From positions 68,042,891 to 68,106,890 of the forward strand of contig OZ023266.1 in assembly GCA_964006375.1 (NCBI GenBank): 64,000 nt of DNA, read 5' to 3'. The notes beneath the pieces are model-generated. The model was not told the DNA's origin, searched no databases, and saw only the letters and a program-made list of their open reading frames with translations. A program made the position numbers and the translations under genes. Below are positions 23,221 through 37,883 of the stretch, in pieces. Positions within the stretch are counted from its first letter, which is position 1. Each line of letters opens with the position of its first letter. The stretch is from Tillus elongatus. Lineage: Eukaryota > Arthropoda > Insecta > Coleoptera > Cleridae.

Positions 23221-23335
23221 CTCTTGAAAATGGCTCCAAAACAGGAGCCGAAACGTCGAGTTTCCATAAATTCTGGACGCGGTTTAACCCGAGAACCAAG
23301 CATGTTTCACATTAAAGACCGCGGAAATCTTTCTA

Positions 23336-23500
<165 letters not shown>

Positions 23501-23804
23501 CATTTTATTTAAAAGGTTTACCCAGAAACGACAAGCTTACTTTATTTAATCGTTTGATCTTTTCTAATACATTGATAAAAATATTTTCACATCTTCTTTA
23601 AAAAAATTAAGCTGTTTTGTAAATAATATTGCCTCATTCTGAATACATGTATCTGATATTGAAATTACCATCATTCGTTTGAGCTGCATCCGAAAATAAG
23701 TAAAAGTATTTTATTATTAGAGAAAAAATTTGCAAAGACCATGATAAGAGATAAATAGTACGATGATAGATATCTATATTTTTAACGTGAAGAAAATAAC
23801 TCAC

Positions 23805-25596
23805 CTGAAATATAGCTTTTTCTCTTCAAATTCTTCTGCAGTATTGACCTCTTTCAAAATATTTTTCAAGGTATTATCTACTTGGTCCATCCATTTGTTC
23901 ATTTCGTCAAATTTCTGATGGTATTGTTCCCATTGTTCTGGAATCTGTTCTAATTCTTGCTGAAGGCTTTCAATCTTTACAGTTACATTGTTCCACTGTT
24001 GAACAGCTCTTTCATATGCTTCTTGTAAAGATTTCTCTTCGGGATGATGTGTGGAATAAGTTACTGTAATCTTCTTTAGATTTTCCAGACATTTTTGAGT
24101 TTCTACAAGTGGCCCCCTCGATGAGAAATATTCTTTGTTTCTAGTAATAATTGACTTCACATCTTCCTGTTTGCTAAATGCTATATGTTCTGTGTGAATT
24201 TCCTTTTCAATTTCCTTTACATAATAGTGGAAAGTCGTTTCGTCTAATCTAAACTCTAACCGCATCAGATGTAATGGTGCAAAAGATAGTATTTCTTTCC
24301 ATTTATTTTGTAAACTACTCACGCTGTTTAGAATTGGCTTGTGCATTTCTTTAGGAAGACAGTTGCATAGATCCTGAGCACTTTGTACAAGATCATGGAT
24401 CCACCTCTCATTGACAGACTGGAAGAAATTCTTATGTTCTTCAACTACTTCTTTGCTGTCAATGCGTTTCTCTGAGATCAGTTTTTCAGCACTGTTTAAC
24501 CAATTGGAAATAACACGCTCACATTCTGAGAAATTGTACCAGCAACGGATAGCTTCTTGTAATCGTTGCTCCCAGATTTGGGCGTTTTGTGTGACATAAG
24601 CAAACCTGTCGTTGAGTTGTTCCATTTTTGACAACATTTCATTCACGTCTGGATTATCACTCTGGTCTACGGACTTAACAATGTTTGTTAAAACTTTATT
24701 TTTGCTATCTAACATTGATTTGTAATACAAAGTTCTCGTAAAGAACTGCTTAAGTTTGTCTAATTGTTGTTTCAATTGGTCCCTATCGCTTTCTAGACTT
24801 AGACTACTCAGTAATAATTCCCCGCTATCTAACCAGCTATTGATCTCTTTCTGTCCAGCTTCTAAAGATTCTTGTTGAACTAACAGCTGATTAAATAGGT
24901 GAATTTGCATTGGGATTAAAGCACGAACTTTTACCAGGGCTTCTTTCTCATATTTTAATACTGTCATCATCTTTTCAACTTCATCTCTAGAAAGATCTGA
25001 TATAAGAGATTGGAAAGTTTTACTTATATTTTTAAACAAATTTTCGGTTTCTTCAATTTCTCCCTGAAGCTTGGTCAGTTTTTCAGTGTGTTGCTTAATT
25101 CTATCCATGGAACCAAGTTGTGGTGAGGCTAAGATTGCTTCAGCTTTTCTTAGCCAGTTGGAAAGAATTTCTAAGCCTGCCCTAAAGTCTTTACGATTTC
25201 TTAAAATATCGCCTGCATGACTGTACTGACTTACGTGTGGGTATAACTTTTCCCAGCGATCCGTCATTGACTGATATTGATCTCGTAAATCCAGTGCAAT
25301 TTTATCTTCCACTGTAGCTATAAGGAAGCTAACTGTATCGCCAAGTAATTGGTAATTATCCCTCCAAACGCTGATATCCTGGAAAAAGTCCATCTTTTCT
25401 TCTTCGGGTAGGTGCAGTGCCTTTTCTGCTTTGTCCAGCCACTCATTAAATTGTGGAGACAAAGAATCCCATCTCCTCCAATACGCCACAACCTCCTCCA
25501 ACATACTTTGAACACATCTAAGTTCCATAGAAACATTCTTCCAACGTTCTGCAATATCCCTCATGAATCGGTCTATCTCGAGTAATTCTCGTTTTT
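23805..25596 (-). CDS. Msp300: Msp300 exon: N-terminal spectrin repeats
   Basis: A 1,792-nt exon of about 597 codons. It enters in phase 1 (acceptor TTTTCAG, then AAAAACGAGAATTA) and leaves in phase 2 (TATTTCAG then donor GTGAGT). Several spectrin-repeat helices are visible: FNEWLDKAEKALHLPEEEK near residue 50, LEILSNWLRKAEAILASP near 130, INSWLDSGELLLSSL near 240 and CERVISNWLNSAEKLISEK near 350. Residues such as KMDFFQDISVWRDNYQLL match the corresponding nesprin-1 repeats. The methionine near 25648 belongs to the upstream intron and is not used. The exon ends with the codons for KKLYF and the first two bases of an AGN codon, which decides the acceptor of the next exon. Confidence 0.95.
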
Positions 25597-25949
25597 CTGA
25601 AAATATTAGTACAATAATTAGAACTTGAAATCCGACAAGCTTATGCAATAAAACGATGATATAATCTAACTGTTGATAGGATGATAGCTACCCAGCAAAC
25701 AACCTAACGATTTATTTGACGTAATTTTTTCCGAACTTCGAAAACAACACCTCGCCTAAAAGATGTTAAATTGATTGTAGGCTAGGTTTTGATTTCATTT
25801 GAGTAACCTTTTTGTTTCCTATCGACTCCAAGTAACAAAGCATAACGTATTCAAGTCACTTGTTAAAAATTAATAACATAAATGTAGAGGCCTGCAAAGA
25901 ATATGTAACTTTAGTAAATCTTTGTATTAAACAAAATATTTTTCAATTT

Positions 25950-26780
25950 AGCAATGAGTTTTTTTGAACAAACCCAAGACACGGCAATGGGCAACCCCTA
26001 TCTCCATTTATTGCGGGCCTTTTCCTGAGTAGATTTGAAACGGATCTGGAAAGTGAAAGTGAGTATTTTCTGAGAGTAGGTTTTCGTTATGTGGATGATA
26101 TTTTCGCAGTGTTCACAAATATATGCAAAATAATTGAATTTACTGCTAAACTCAACAGTAAATGTGACTATACAATTTACTCACGAATAAAAAATTCATA
26201 AAAAAGTACCTTTTGTAGTTGTACTAGTTATCAAAAATAAAGACCCTTTAGAATCCCATGTACATAGGAATGAAAACAACGCTCTACGTTAAATTCCGAT
26301 TGACTCACATTATGCGTACGCACAAAAATAGCTAGTTTGATTGTTTGTTTAGTAAATAGGTTTCATACATTTTCCTTTAAGTAAACATAGAGATAGCGAA
26401 TAACTAGGGTATGTAAAAAACGTGGCTCAATATGGATAAACGGCTTGCCTGGTGGAGAAATTAATTGACACACAGAAAACATAGAAAATTGTAGCGGAAA
26501 GCAGAAGAAAAGTTTTTTGTGTACCATTTGAACTGCGAATTACAAGCGGTCTAGATATAATTTTTTAAACCAATTTGCAACTAATATTTTCGACAAAAGA
26601 TAGTTTAAAAAATTGCTAGGTAACATAAAAGACAAAAATAGTACCACTAACATGCCTGGGATCTATGAGATAAATTGTAAGGATTGTGATCTTAAATACG
26701 CAAGGCAAACTAAAAGATTTATTAAAATTAGATTTAAGGAGCATTTAGCACAACGGGCTACGGTATTATAGTTAGGTCAT
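25950..26780 (+). pseudogene. Second Penelope-like element remnant: RT palm and GIY-YIG
   Basis: Plus-strand fragments in shifting frames include EQTQDTAMGNP, then a RT palm core FRYVDDIFAVFTN (YVDD catalytic motif, near 26080-26120), and after about 530 nt a GIY-YIG piece GIYEINCKDCDLKYARQTKR (26655-26720), where the usual YVGQT has become YARQT. The order RT then GIY-YIG is that of Penelope-like elements. Stops are frequent. This copy is diverged from the palindromic family at 21177-23312. Confidence 0.82.
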
Positions 26781-26874
26781 GCGTGGACCGACATACATGG
26801 GATAATACTTACCTGTAGATAAAGAGAACCTAAAGTTAACCAAAAATGTAAGCAACCAGGACAGTAAAACGCTT

Positions 26875-29556
<2,682 letters not shown>

Positions 29557-29859
29557 TATGCAGTTCCCGGTGATTTACCTTGTATATATGTGTGTACTTC
29601 ACTAAATATGGTGATATACATATAAAATAAAATTTTTATTAATGTAGCACCTCCGCCTATTATAGTTTATTGATCGACCACAAAAGATGCTGACAAAACG
29701 TGGGAATAAAGATAACGAAATTCAGAGAGAGGGACTTTTTCCTATACAAGCAGTGAAAGTGTGTTTCTTTAAACTCCTTTTGTTTAAACCACCCTCAGGC
29801 CGAGTATCTGCACAAAATATAAACACGGTTGCAGTCGTCAAACGTTCAGAATTTTTTAT

Positions 29860-29965
29860 CCTCTGATGACGCTAAATTGGTTAGTGAAATGATTGTCTAG
29901 TTTTATAAAATGTGTTGTGGCGATTTGGGTTCTCCAAGGGTACTTATCAGTGCTCATTATAGGTT
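29860..29965 (+). repeat. Dispersed repeat fragment with hammerhead-like motif
   Basis: CTGATGACGCTAAATTGG, then TTAGTGAAATGATTGTC at 29863-29897, related to the arms at 5868-5977. It is followed by CTTATCAGTGCTCATTATAG, a phrase also found near 6354 downstream of that copy. Confidence 0.65.
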
Positions 29966-30361
29966 ACAATCATTGCTTAGCTAATTAGTAATTAAAATAT
30001 TTTTTATGTGATTGTTTTAATCAATGCAAAATTAATTTTACACCTCTCCCAAGTTGTTTTTTTGTATGTAACTGATTTTATTTCCGGAATATAGTTTATT
30101 TAAAAATTATAGCCCTTGTTTAGTGATGTCCTATGATCCGCACAGCAGTCCTAGTCGGATCCAGAGTAAAAAGATATAAATGATTTTTTTAAATTAGAGA
30201 ACATGATTCATATATGTACATTGCACAATTTCAGTAACTTTAAAGTTTAATTTTAAACTTAAAAAGGTTGAAAGTTCAATTGTAAATTTTGTTTATAGTC
30301 TGGCTTCAAGAGAACATGGGTTTATACAACCCTAGAAAAGAATCACCATTCTTTTACTTAC

Positions 30362-30563
30362 CAACATTGCCGTCACGTTTGTATTCTTCAATGACAGCTT
30401 GCATGTCTATATAGGCCTTGTTGAATTCTTGGAAGATGTGGTTCTTTGATACAAAGTTCCTATACTGTTCTAGCAAATTAATAACTTTTTCAATTCGGCC
30501 ATATTTTGCAGTCCAAGATTTGAGTTTGGTCTCGGTGAGATGCAAAAATGCAATAAGGCAACA
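30362..30563 (-). CDS. Msp300: Msp300 exon: rod, start of spectrin repeats
   Basis: A 202-nt exon that begins in phase 0 and ends in phase 1. Acceptor TTTTTAG precedes TGT TGC CTT; donor GTAAGT follows GGC AAT GTT G. The peptide begins CCLIAFLHLTETKLKSW and continues with IEKVINLLEQYRNFVSKNH. The first part aligns with the conserved nesprin-1 segment that follows CH2 (a FLY/FLH-L-ES/TK-LKSW pattern). The junction with the previous exon (FLEHK then CCL) and with the next (GNV then EKREL) keeps the frame and gives a smooth family-like sequence, which supports both splice choices. No separate function is known for this segment beyond its rod role. Confidence 0.93.
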
Positions 30564-30628
30564 CTAAAAACAATACAGTTTGATAATAATTCAAAATTAA
30601 CGCTTTTAATTCAGTTATTTTAAAGGTA

Positions 30629-30631
<3 letters not shown>

Positions 30632-30704
<73 letters not shown>
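30632..30704. repeat. (TA)n microsatellite
   Basis: Pure alternating TA, about 73 bp, inside an 838-nt Msp300 intron flank region. Confidence 0.97.
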
Positions 30705-30707
<3 letters not shown>

Positions 30708-31090
30708 GAGTGTGTAGAGCTTCGAAATTTCGAACAAATTCCGCACCTTCGGCTCGAAAAATAGTTCGCGCTAGGTGATATCTCTAACCTGGTGAAAATG
30801 GGGCCACCTCAGGAGTATACCCTTTCAAAGGAAAACAGATTTTTTCTAAATTGATCCACAATTTACGAAAATATCGGTGAACATACATAAAAAAATTCTG
30901 AGGATTTGCCTGCATTTCCCTGAGATCCCATCATCACATCCTAACTTGGTGAAAATGGGTCCATCTGAGGAGTATACCCTTTCAAACATTGATGGACAAT
31001 TGACGAAAATATTGGTGAACATAAGTAAATAAATACATACAGATGAACATAGAACCTCCTCCTTTTTTGAAGTCGGTTAAAAATTAAACT
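30705..31090. repeat. Dispersed insect repeat ending in GAAGTCGGTTAAAA
   Basis: Two partial units share GGTGAAAATGGG, CATCTGAGGAGTATACCCTT-like text and ATGTTCACC/GGTGAACATA phrases. The end CCTCCTCCTTTTTTGAAGTC then GGTTAAAA is a common terminus of an insect dispersed repeat. It lies inside the 838-nt intron. Confidence 0.7.
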
Positions 31091-31401
31091 CCAGCTTAGA
31101 AAATCAATATAAGACGTATAAGACAAAAAGAAAGTTTACTATCGTAATAGTACCTGATCGATTGAATTATTAAGGTACGAAAAAATGCCAGTTTTTAATT
31201 TTTGTGTGTTTAAATTCGAAAGGACTCCTGAGATGCTTTTATAATTGTGGATTTTTTTCAAATTTCAAAAACAATACTTCAGAAATAACAACCCTATATA
31301 TAACTTTCAACACCTAAACATCATGATAAAAAATATTCTTTTCAATTTCTGATTAACGGCCAATTCTATTCTATACTAACTACACGAATGTAGAAACATA
31401 C

Positions 31402-32436
31402 CTTATGTTCAAGGAACTTCAGTCTGACTCTTCGTTGAGCGGCTTTAGGTCCAATCTCATTCAGTCTGATAGCCATATTATTTAATTGTTCAGAAGGCAC
31501 TTCTCTAGCTAAGGGACTATCACAAGCTTGTGCAAATTTCTGTTGCACCATTGGCAGATCTGCAAAGAACGCCTTATGTTCCTCTAACTTTCTACTAATG
31601 ATAGTTGCTGTTTCTTCATTCATTGCAGTTGGAATATCATCACAGTAGATAAGTTTTTCTGCTTTAGCGAGCCATTCACCTACTACTTTAAAGTCACCGG
31701 GAAGTTTAGAGTCTAACAACCATAACCAATACAGCAGCTGGTGTTGGAGTTTCTCCCACAACTTAGTAATATCACACCACGATTCTTTTGCTATAGATAT
31801 TATGCTTTGAGATTCTATCAACTGTTTTAATCGCTTATAAGTGAGCTCCTTATCATCTACTTCACCTTTAAATGTTAAGTATTCATTAAAATCTAGTGGT
31901 AGTGAGTTGGTTTGTTGCAAGTGTTCTAAATATTGTGTTTTCTTCATTAGCCAGGCTAGTAGATCAGTATATTCTTCTTGAATAGCTGCTATGGCGTCTG
32001 GGCCTGTACTCTTAGGTTCGGGGTATTTGTGCAGGAACTGAGCCACATAGGTCATGATTGATTTTTCGTCTGGTTTGGGAACGTCGACATCTTCTGGGTC
32101 TAAAAGTCTTGATATACCTAAATCTCTTTCAGCAACATCGAAGGCTGTTTCTAAACGGTGCTTGTTGGTTGCTTTCTTTAATTCAGCTATGTTCACAAGG
32201 TTCTTTTTAATGGCATCTATAATGGCAAGGAAGGCAACGCCATCCCTCCAGCTAGCGCCAAAGTCTTTAACTTCTATTCCTATATCTTTTGGAAGAGCGT
32301 TGGATACCCAGTTAAGAAGAGTCTTTCTGGCACCCATCTTCCATTTGTCTTTAGATGATGTTGTACCAGCACTCTCTAAGCTACTAGAACTTCCCCATTG
32401 TGCAAGGTATTCCAAAGCTCTGCTGTTTTCTTCAAT
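31402..32436 (-). CDS. Msp300: Msp300 exon: CH1-CH2 linker, CH2 domain, first rod segment
   Basis: A 1,035-nt exon of 345 codons, phase 0 to 0. Acceptor TTTTTTCAG precedes IEENSRALEYLAQW; donor GTATGT follows FLEHK. Residues about 1-35 are the short inter-CH linker. Residues about 36-145 are CH2, with KTLLNWVSNALP, VKDFGASWRDGVAFLAIIDAI and LLDPEDVDVPKPDEKSIMTY, followed by VAQFLHKYPEPK. The rest is alpha-helical rod with W-containing spectrin-type helices (LLAWLMKKTQYLEHLQ, VVGEWLAKAEKLIYCD). The linker in nesprin-1 is variable in length and here is short and serine-rich. The start methionine seen inside the reading frame is not a true start, because the frame continues upstream into a splice acceptor and joins the CH1 exon in phase. 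Confidence 0.97.
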
Positions 32437-32439
32437 CTG

Positions 32440-33000
32440 AAAAAATAGAAGTGGTGAAAGGTATTGAATAAATATTTGTATACGCTATTAAAGCTTTTGA
32501 CGACACAATAAGCCCCAGAATTATATACGTAAGTTGAATTTAAATAGCGAGCATGAAAGTGTAAACCAATTGCAGGAGATACTGTGCTACTTGATATTTA
32601 TTGTAATTTATAAGGTGTTATTTGGAAGACAAAGAAACTCATGTAGTCCAGTCAAATTAGAGCAAAAAAAAAAACACTAACCGGCAAAGATATGAATTTT
32701 GGTATACATGCTTATTACAGGTTCCCATTGAACACATTAAAAGCCTCCGTCAAAATCTGTTGCGCTCGTGTCGCCGTCTTTGAAAAAATGCACACTCCTA
32801 ATTTTTTTGCCTATATCTTAGTAACTATAACTGATACGAAAAAATGATTAAGATAAAAAATATAGTTTACTAAAGTGCTCATAAAAAAGCGTATTAACAT
32901 GTTTTTTTGTATCTGGAATCCGATATCAAACAGAGAAGAAAGTCAGCATTTCTTAGAGATGTTAAAGCTTGTCTATTTTTAGTAATTAAAATTGTTGCAT
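32440..33000. other. Intron next to CH2 exon, nothing recognised
   Basis: AT-rich, no gene or repeat seen beyond short A-runs. Confidence 0.5.
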
Positions 33001-35060
33001 GCCACTGGTACTAGGTGTAGTCTTGTCTGAAGCCCAGTCGTCCAGTCGTCTGGTGGAAGTGGTCCATCGGGGTTGGCATCGTCGACGTCTTCGTACTCGT
33101 GTCGAGATTTCTGTTCGAGTTCAAATGCACGATACCGTGGTAATGCCCACAGATCGCTGCGCATTTTAGTCTGGACTTCCGACATCTACAAGATGAGATA
33201 CATTCCGTTTTACAATTGCATGTGAGTAATGAGAGCACGGAATCTGGAGCAGAAGCCTTCAGTGCCCGAACAAGGTCAAGGAAATCGTAGATTTTGCTCC
33301 AACCCCAGAGTTCGGGAGATTTTTTATATCCACGCCATTTTTGGACTTGCTGATAAACACGAAACTAGTGTTGCTGGGCAGCTGCAACCGTAGTGGGTGA
33401 CAATGCTAAATTTGTGTTACCCTTGTATGCGGTTTTTCTGAAGGGGTGATAACGATGCCGGTTTAAATATCTTTCACTAGCTGATACATTATATACAGAT
33501 AAGAAAAAAATGTTCTCCAGCATGAGCAATTTTATCTTGTGTCTTATTAGCGTCCTTGGTTTCGTGAAGTAAATATTTCTTTACTGCGGTGCCAATGCAG
33601 TTAGTAGAACGAGGAGATCATAATCTTCGCCAACAATGACTACATTTGCAGACGGAGATAATTATATTGCTGTCTCGGTGATAAGGGTATCAGCATCGTC
33701 TTGAGCTTGTCTGATTTCAAACCCTTCATTTCCAAATCTCTCCGATAACATTGAAATCAATCGAGATTTGTTTTTGTCGTTACCCAAAAGCTTTTCATGC
33801 GTTACTGTAGCGATCATCGAAGATGATGTCAGTGCTAGAATGCTTTATAGCACCACGGTGCTGTTCAGTTTTTTGGTGTTGCTGAAGGAATCGGTATAGC
33901 CATCAAAAACAATTAAGGGTCTCGCTCCGACTTATCTTTTGATGTAATTTACATATGCTGCGCGGATTGACTCGTATGTCTGATTTCGGTGCCATGCCAC
34001 CCGATGTAGAAGATATCTACCGTCAATGACATGTATGCAATCCATGTAGTTAATATTTTCGCGTGTTTCTTTTAAAATGTCATACAAAGTAGACCTTTTG
34101 GTTTTTCGCATAACTCGTATGTCTGATTTCGGTGCCATGCCACCCGATGTAGAAGATATCTACCATCAATGACATGTGTGCAATCCATGTAGCTAATATT
34201 TTCGCGTGATTCTTTCAAAATGTCATACAAAGTAGACCTTTTGGTTTTTCGCATAACTCGTATGTCTGATTTCGGTGCCATGCCACCCGATGTAGAAGAT
34301 ATCTACCGTCAATGACATGTGTGCAATCCATGTAGCTAATATTTTCGCGTGATTCTTTCAAAATGTCATACAAAGTAGACCTTTTGGTTTTTCGCATAAC
34401 TCGTATGTCTGATTTCGGTGCCATGCCACCCGATGTAGAAGATATCTACCGTCAATGACATGTGTGCAATCCATGTAGCTAATATTTTCGCGTGATTCTT
34501 TCAAAATGTCATACAAAGTAGACCTTTTGGTTTTTCGCATAACTCGTATGTCTGATTTCGGTGCCATGCCACCCAATGTAGAAGATATCTACCGTCAATG
34601 ACATGTGTGCAATCCATGTAGCTAATATTTTCGCGTGATTCTTTCAAAATGTCATACAAAGTAGACCTTGTGCTTTTTCGCATAACTCGTATGTCTGATT
34701 TCGGTGCCATGCCACCCGATGTAGAAGATATCTACCGTCAATGACATGTGTGCAATCCATGTAGTTAATATTTTCGCGTGATTCTTTCAAAATGTCATAC
34801 AAAGTAGACCTTTTGGTTTTTCGCATAACCGTCTCATTAAAAAAATAAAGTGGAAATGGAGCCAGCTCGTACTCCAGGTGCTGTAGGATTTGAGCGTTAT
34901 CTAGTCGACAGGCACCTCCACATCGTTCTCCTTGATCGCGGAATGAATTGTGGTAAGAAGGCGAACTCGAGTGCCGCGCTTCATCTTTACGTTCTTGAAA
35001 TTTTCTCCAACGATAGCATCGATTGCTTTTGTTCAGATTTGTACTGCATTGTGGCAATTT
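33000..35060 (-). pseudogene. Insect cysteine-rich-tail gene, decayed, with internal tandem duplication
   Basis: The minus strand preserves pieces of a protein type common in insect genomes, of unknown function and often multicopy. From the N-terminus: LQHLEYELAPFPLYFFNE, RKTKRSTLYDILKESRE, HVIDGRYLLHRVAWHRNQTY, ESIRAAYVNYIKR, then VFDGY (plus strand 33893), NDKNKSRLISMLSERFGN (33730-33790), a DADT(L)-type segment (33680), and a cysteine-rich end LLTCNCKTECISSCRCRKSR and CAAICGHYHG (33100-33240). The segment between 33970 and 34828 is duplicated, which breaks the frame. Additional stops occur. It was recognised by pattern; no name is offered. Confidence 0.7.
33970..34828. repeat. 143-bp tandem repeat, six units, within the pseudogene
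   Basis: Units start at 33970, 34113, 34256, 34399, 34542 and 34685 with ACTCGTATGTCTGATTTCGG. They are nearly identical (few substitutions each). The repeated segment is coding sequence of the surrounding pseudogene. Because 143 is not a multiple of three, each copy changes frame. Confidence 0.97.
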
Positions 35061-35109
35061 ATTTCATCATCCCAACTACCCCTGTGCTAATAGACATGAT
35101 ACTTTCGAA

Positions 35110-36850
<1,741 letters not shown>

Positions 36851-36859
36851 GCTATAAAA

Positions 36860-37460
36860 ACATTTAATCTTCTGCTAAATGCAGTAAATAAATCTGTCCA
36901 TTATGTAGTTCATCCGAGAGACTACCAAATAATTTACGACCAAGATATAAATACGACCTATCGTATTATTTGCCTTTGGAACCTCATATGACATTTTACC
37001 AGACTTTGAATCATGAGGGTGACAATTTACCACCAAAGGACGTCTATTTGGAAACTGCAAAGATTACCTTTAAAAAATAGCTGCTGCTCAATAATTTCCG
37101 CTTCCTTGTATAAAATATCTAATGAATAAGTCATTTCTCTGCCCAATATACTCATCAAAAATCGGTTCTGTATTACCTCCAGCTTCTTTAAATAAGGGTT
37201 GAAGACACCACCCAAACTCATTATACCATATCTCATGTGAGACTCTAGAAGTGCATGGTAGACAGTTCTCATTTGTTTTATGGTAAGTACATCACGAAGG
37301 GTTCTGAATCTATAAAGAGTGGTCTGTCCATAGCTTCTTTACAACATAATGGATATGCATATGCCATCTAACATGTTTTTCGATTACGCGCAGATACTTT
37401 ACCTCCGTGGAGGCCTTTAGCACATGCTGCTTTTCCTGTACAAAAAGGCTAACCTCCGAA
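36860..37460 (-). pseudogene. LINE reverse-transcriptase C-terminal fragment
   Basis: The minus strand reads RTVYHALLESHMRYGIMSLGG, then LKKLEVIQNRFLMSILGREM, TYSLDILYKEAEIIEQQ, preceded in another frame by KHVRWHMHIHYVVKKLW. This order (VVKKL, then YHALLESHLRYGI.W, then LQNRFL) is the thumb/connection region of CR1/Kiri-type LINE reverse transcriptases. It differs from the nearby LINE at 37884-41172. Truncated at both ends. Confidence 0.75.
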
Positions 37461-37559
37461 AAAAAATGAATGTGCTGTGACGGAGCTTAGAAATTGAAGG
37501 CATCGGTTTTAAAATTCAAATGATTTAGAACTGGGCGAAGAAGTAGAGAAGCAATACTA

Positions 37560-37883
37560 GGACTTAAAACAACAGGAGAAAGGTGACATACATTTATTGC
37601 TCATCCAGGAAAACAGATTTAGTAATGTGGATTGGTAAATATTGTTCCACATAAAAAAAGAAATCTGGATTGGAGGGATTGGCGCATTATTCTGAGTCCA
37701 TACAAAAATCAAACAACTATAATAGATATTAACGGATATGAAACTGAAGCTAGAATGAAGATAAGTAACGATAGGATTGCAAATATGGTCAACAGCTTGA
37801 GTAAGTAGAAATGTTAACATATCTTGAAAGTATTATGACGGATGATAATAAATGAAGCAAAAATCTAAGAGGGATTTTTTTTT
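37560..37883 (+). pseudogene. Older LINE (endonuclease-RT type) remnant, left piece
   Basis: Plus-strand fragments resemble the RTE-like/endonuclease-RT family near its C-terminal third, for example ITDDN-like text at 37841 (ATGACGGATGATAATAAATG) that normally reads as GSIxTDDG. The piece is interrupted at 37883 by the LINE on the minus strand and resumes at 41330. Confidence 0.6.
37727..37883. repeat. 157-bp direct repeat, left copy (target-site duplication)
   Basis: Identical, base for base as read, to 41173-41329. The two copies bracket the LINE exactly. Both end in nine T residues. Confidence 0.95.

Larger units (their letters stand above)
21177..23312. mobile_element. Palindrome of two outward-facing Penelope-like element 3' ends
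   Basis: The left arm 21177-22170 and right arm 22246-23312 are near-identical inverted copies around a ~75-bp spacer. Each arm reads outward: GIY-YIG endonuclease coding, then 70-bp tandem units, then a CCGAAACGTCG-containing motif, ending at GAACCAAGCATG. The right arm is longer because it has five 70-bp units against four. (TA)n tracts flank both sides. Penelope-like retroelements encode RT plus a GIY-YIG endonuclease and often carry partial inverted copies (family knowledge). No RT is present in this palindrome. Confidence 0.9.

Noticed and set aside
33970..34828. Six overlapping ~69-codon genes encoding the same short protein
   Set aside because: Artefact of a 143-bp tandem repeat of one coding segment; each frame runs from one unit into a shifted next unit.
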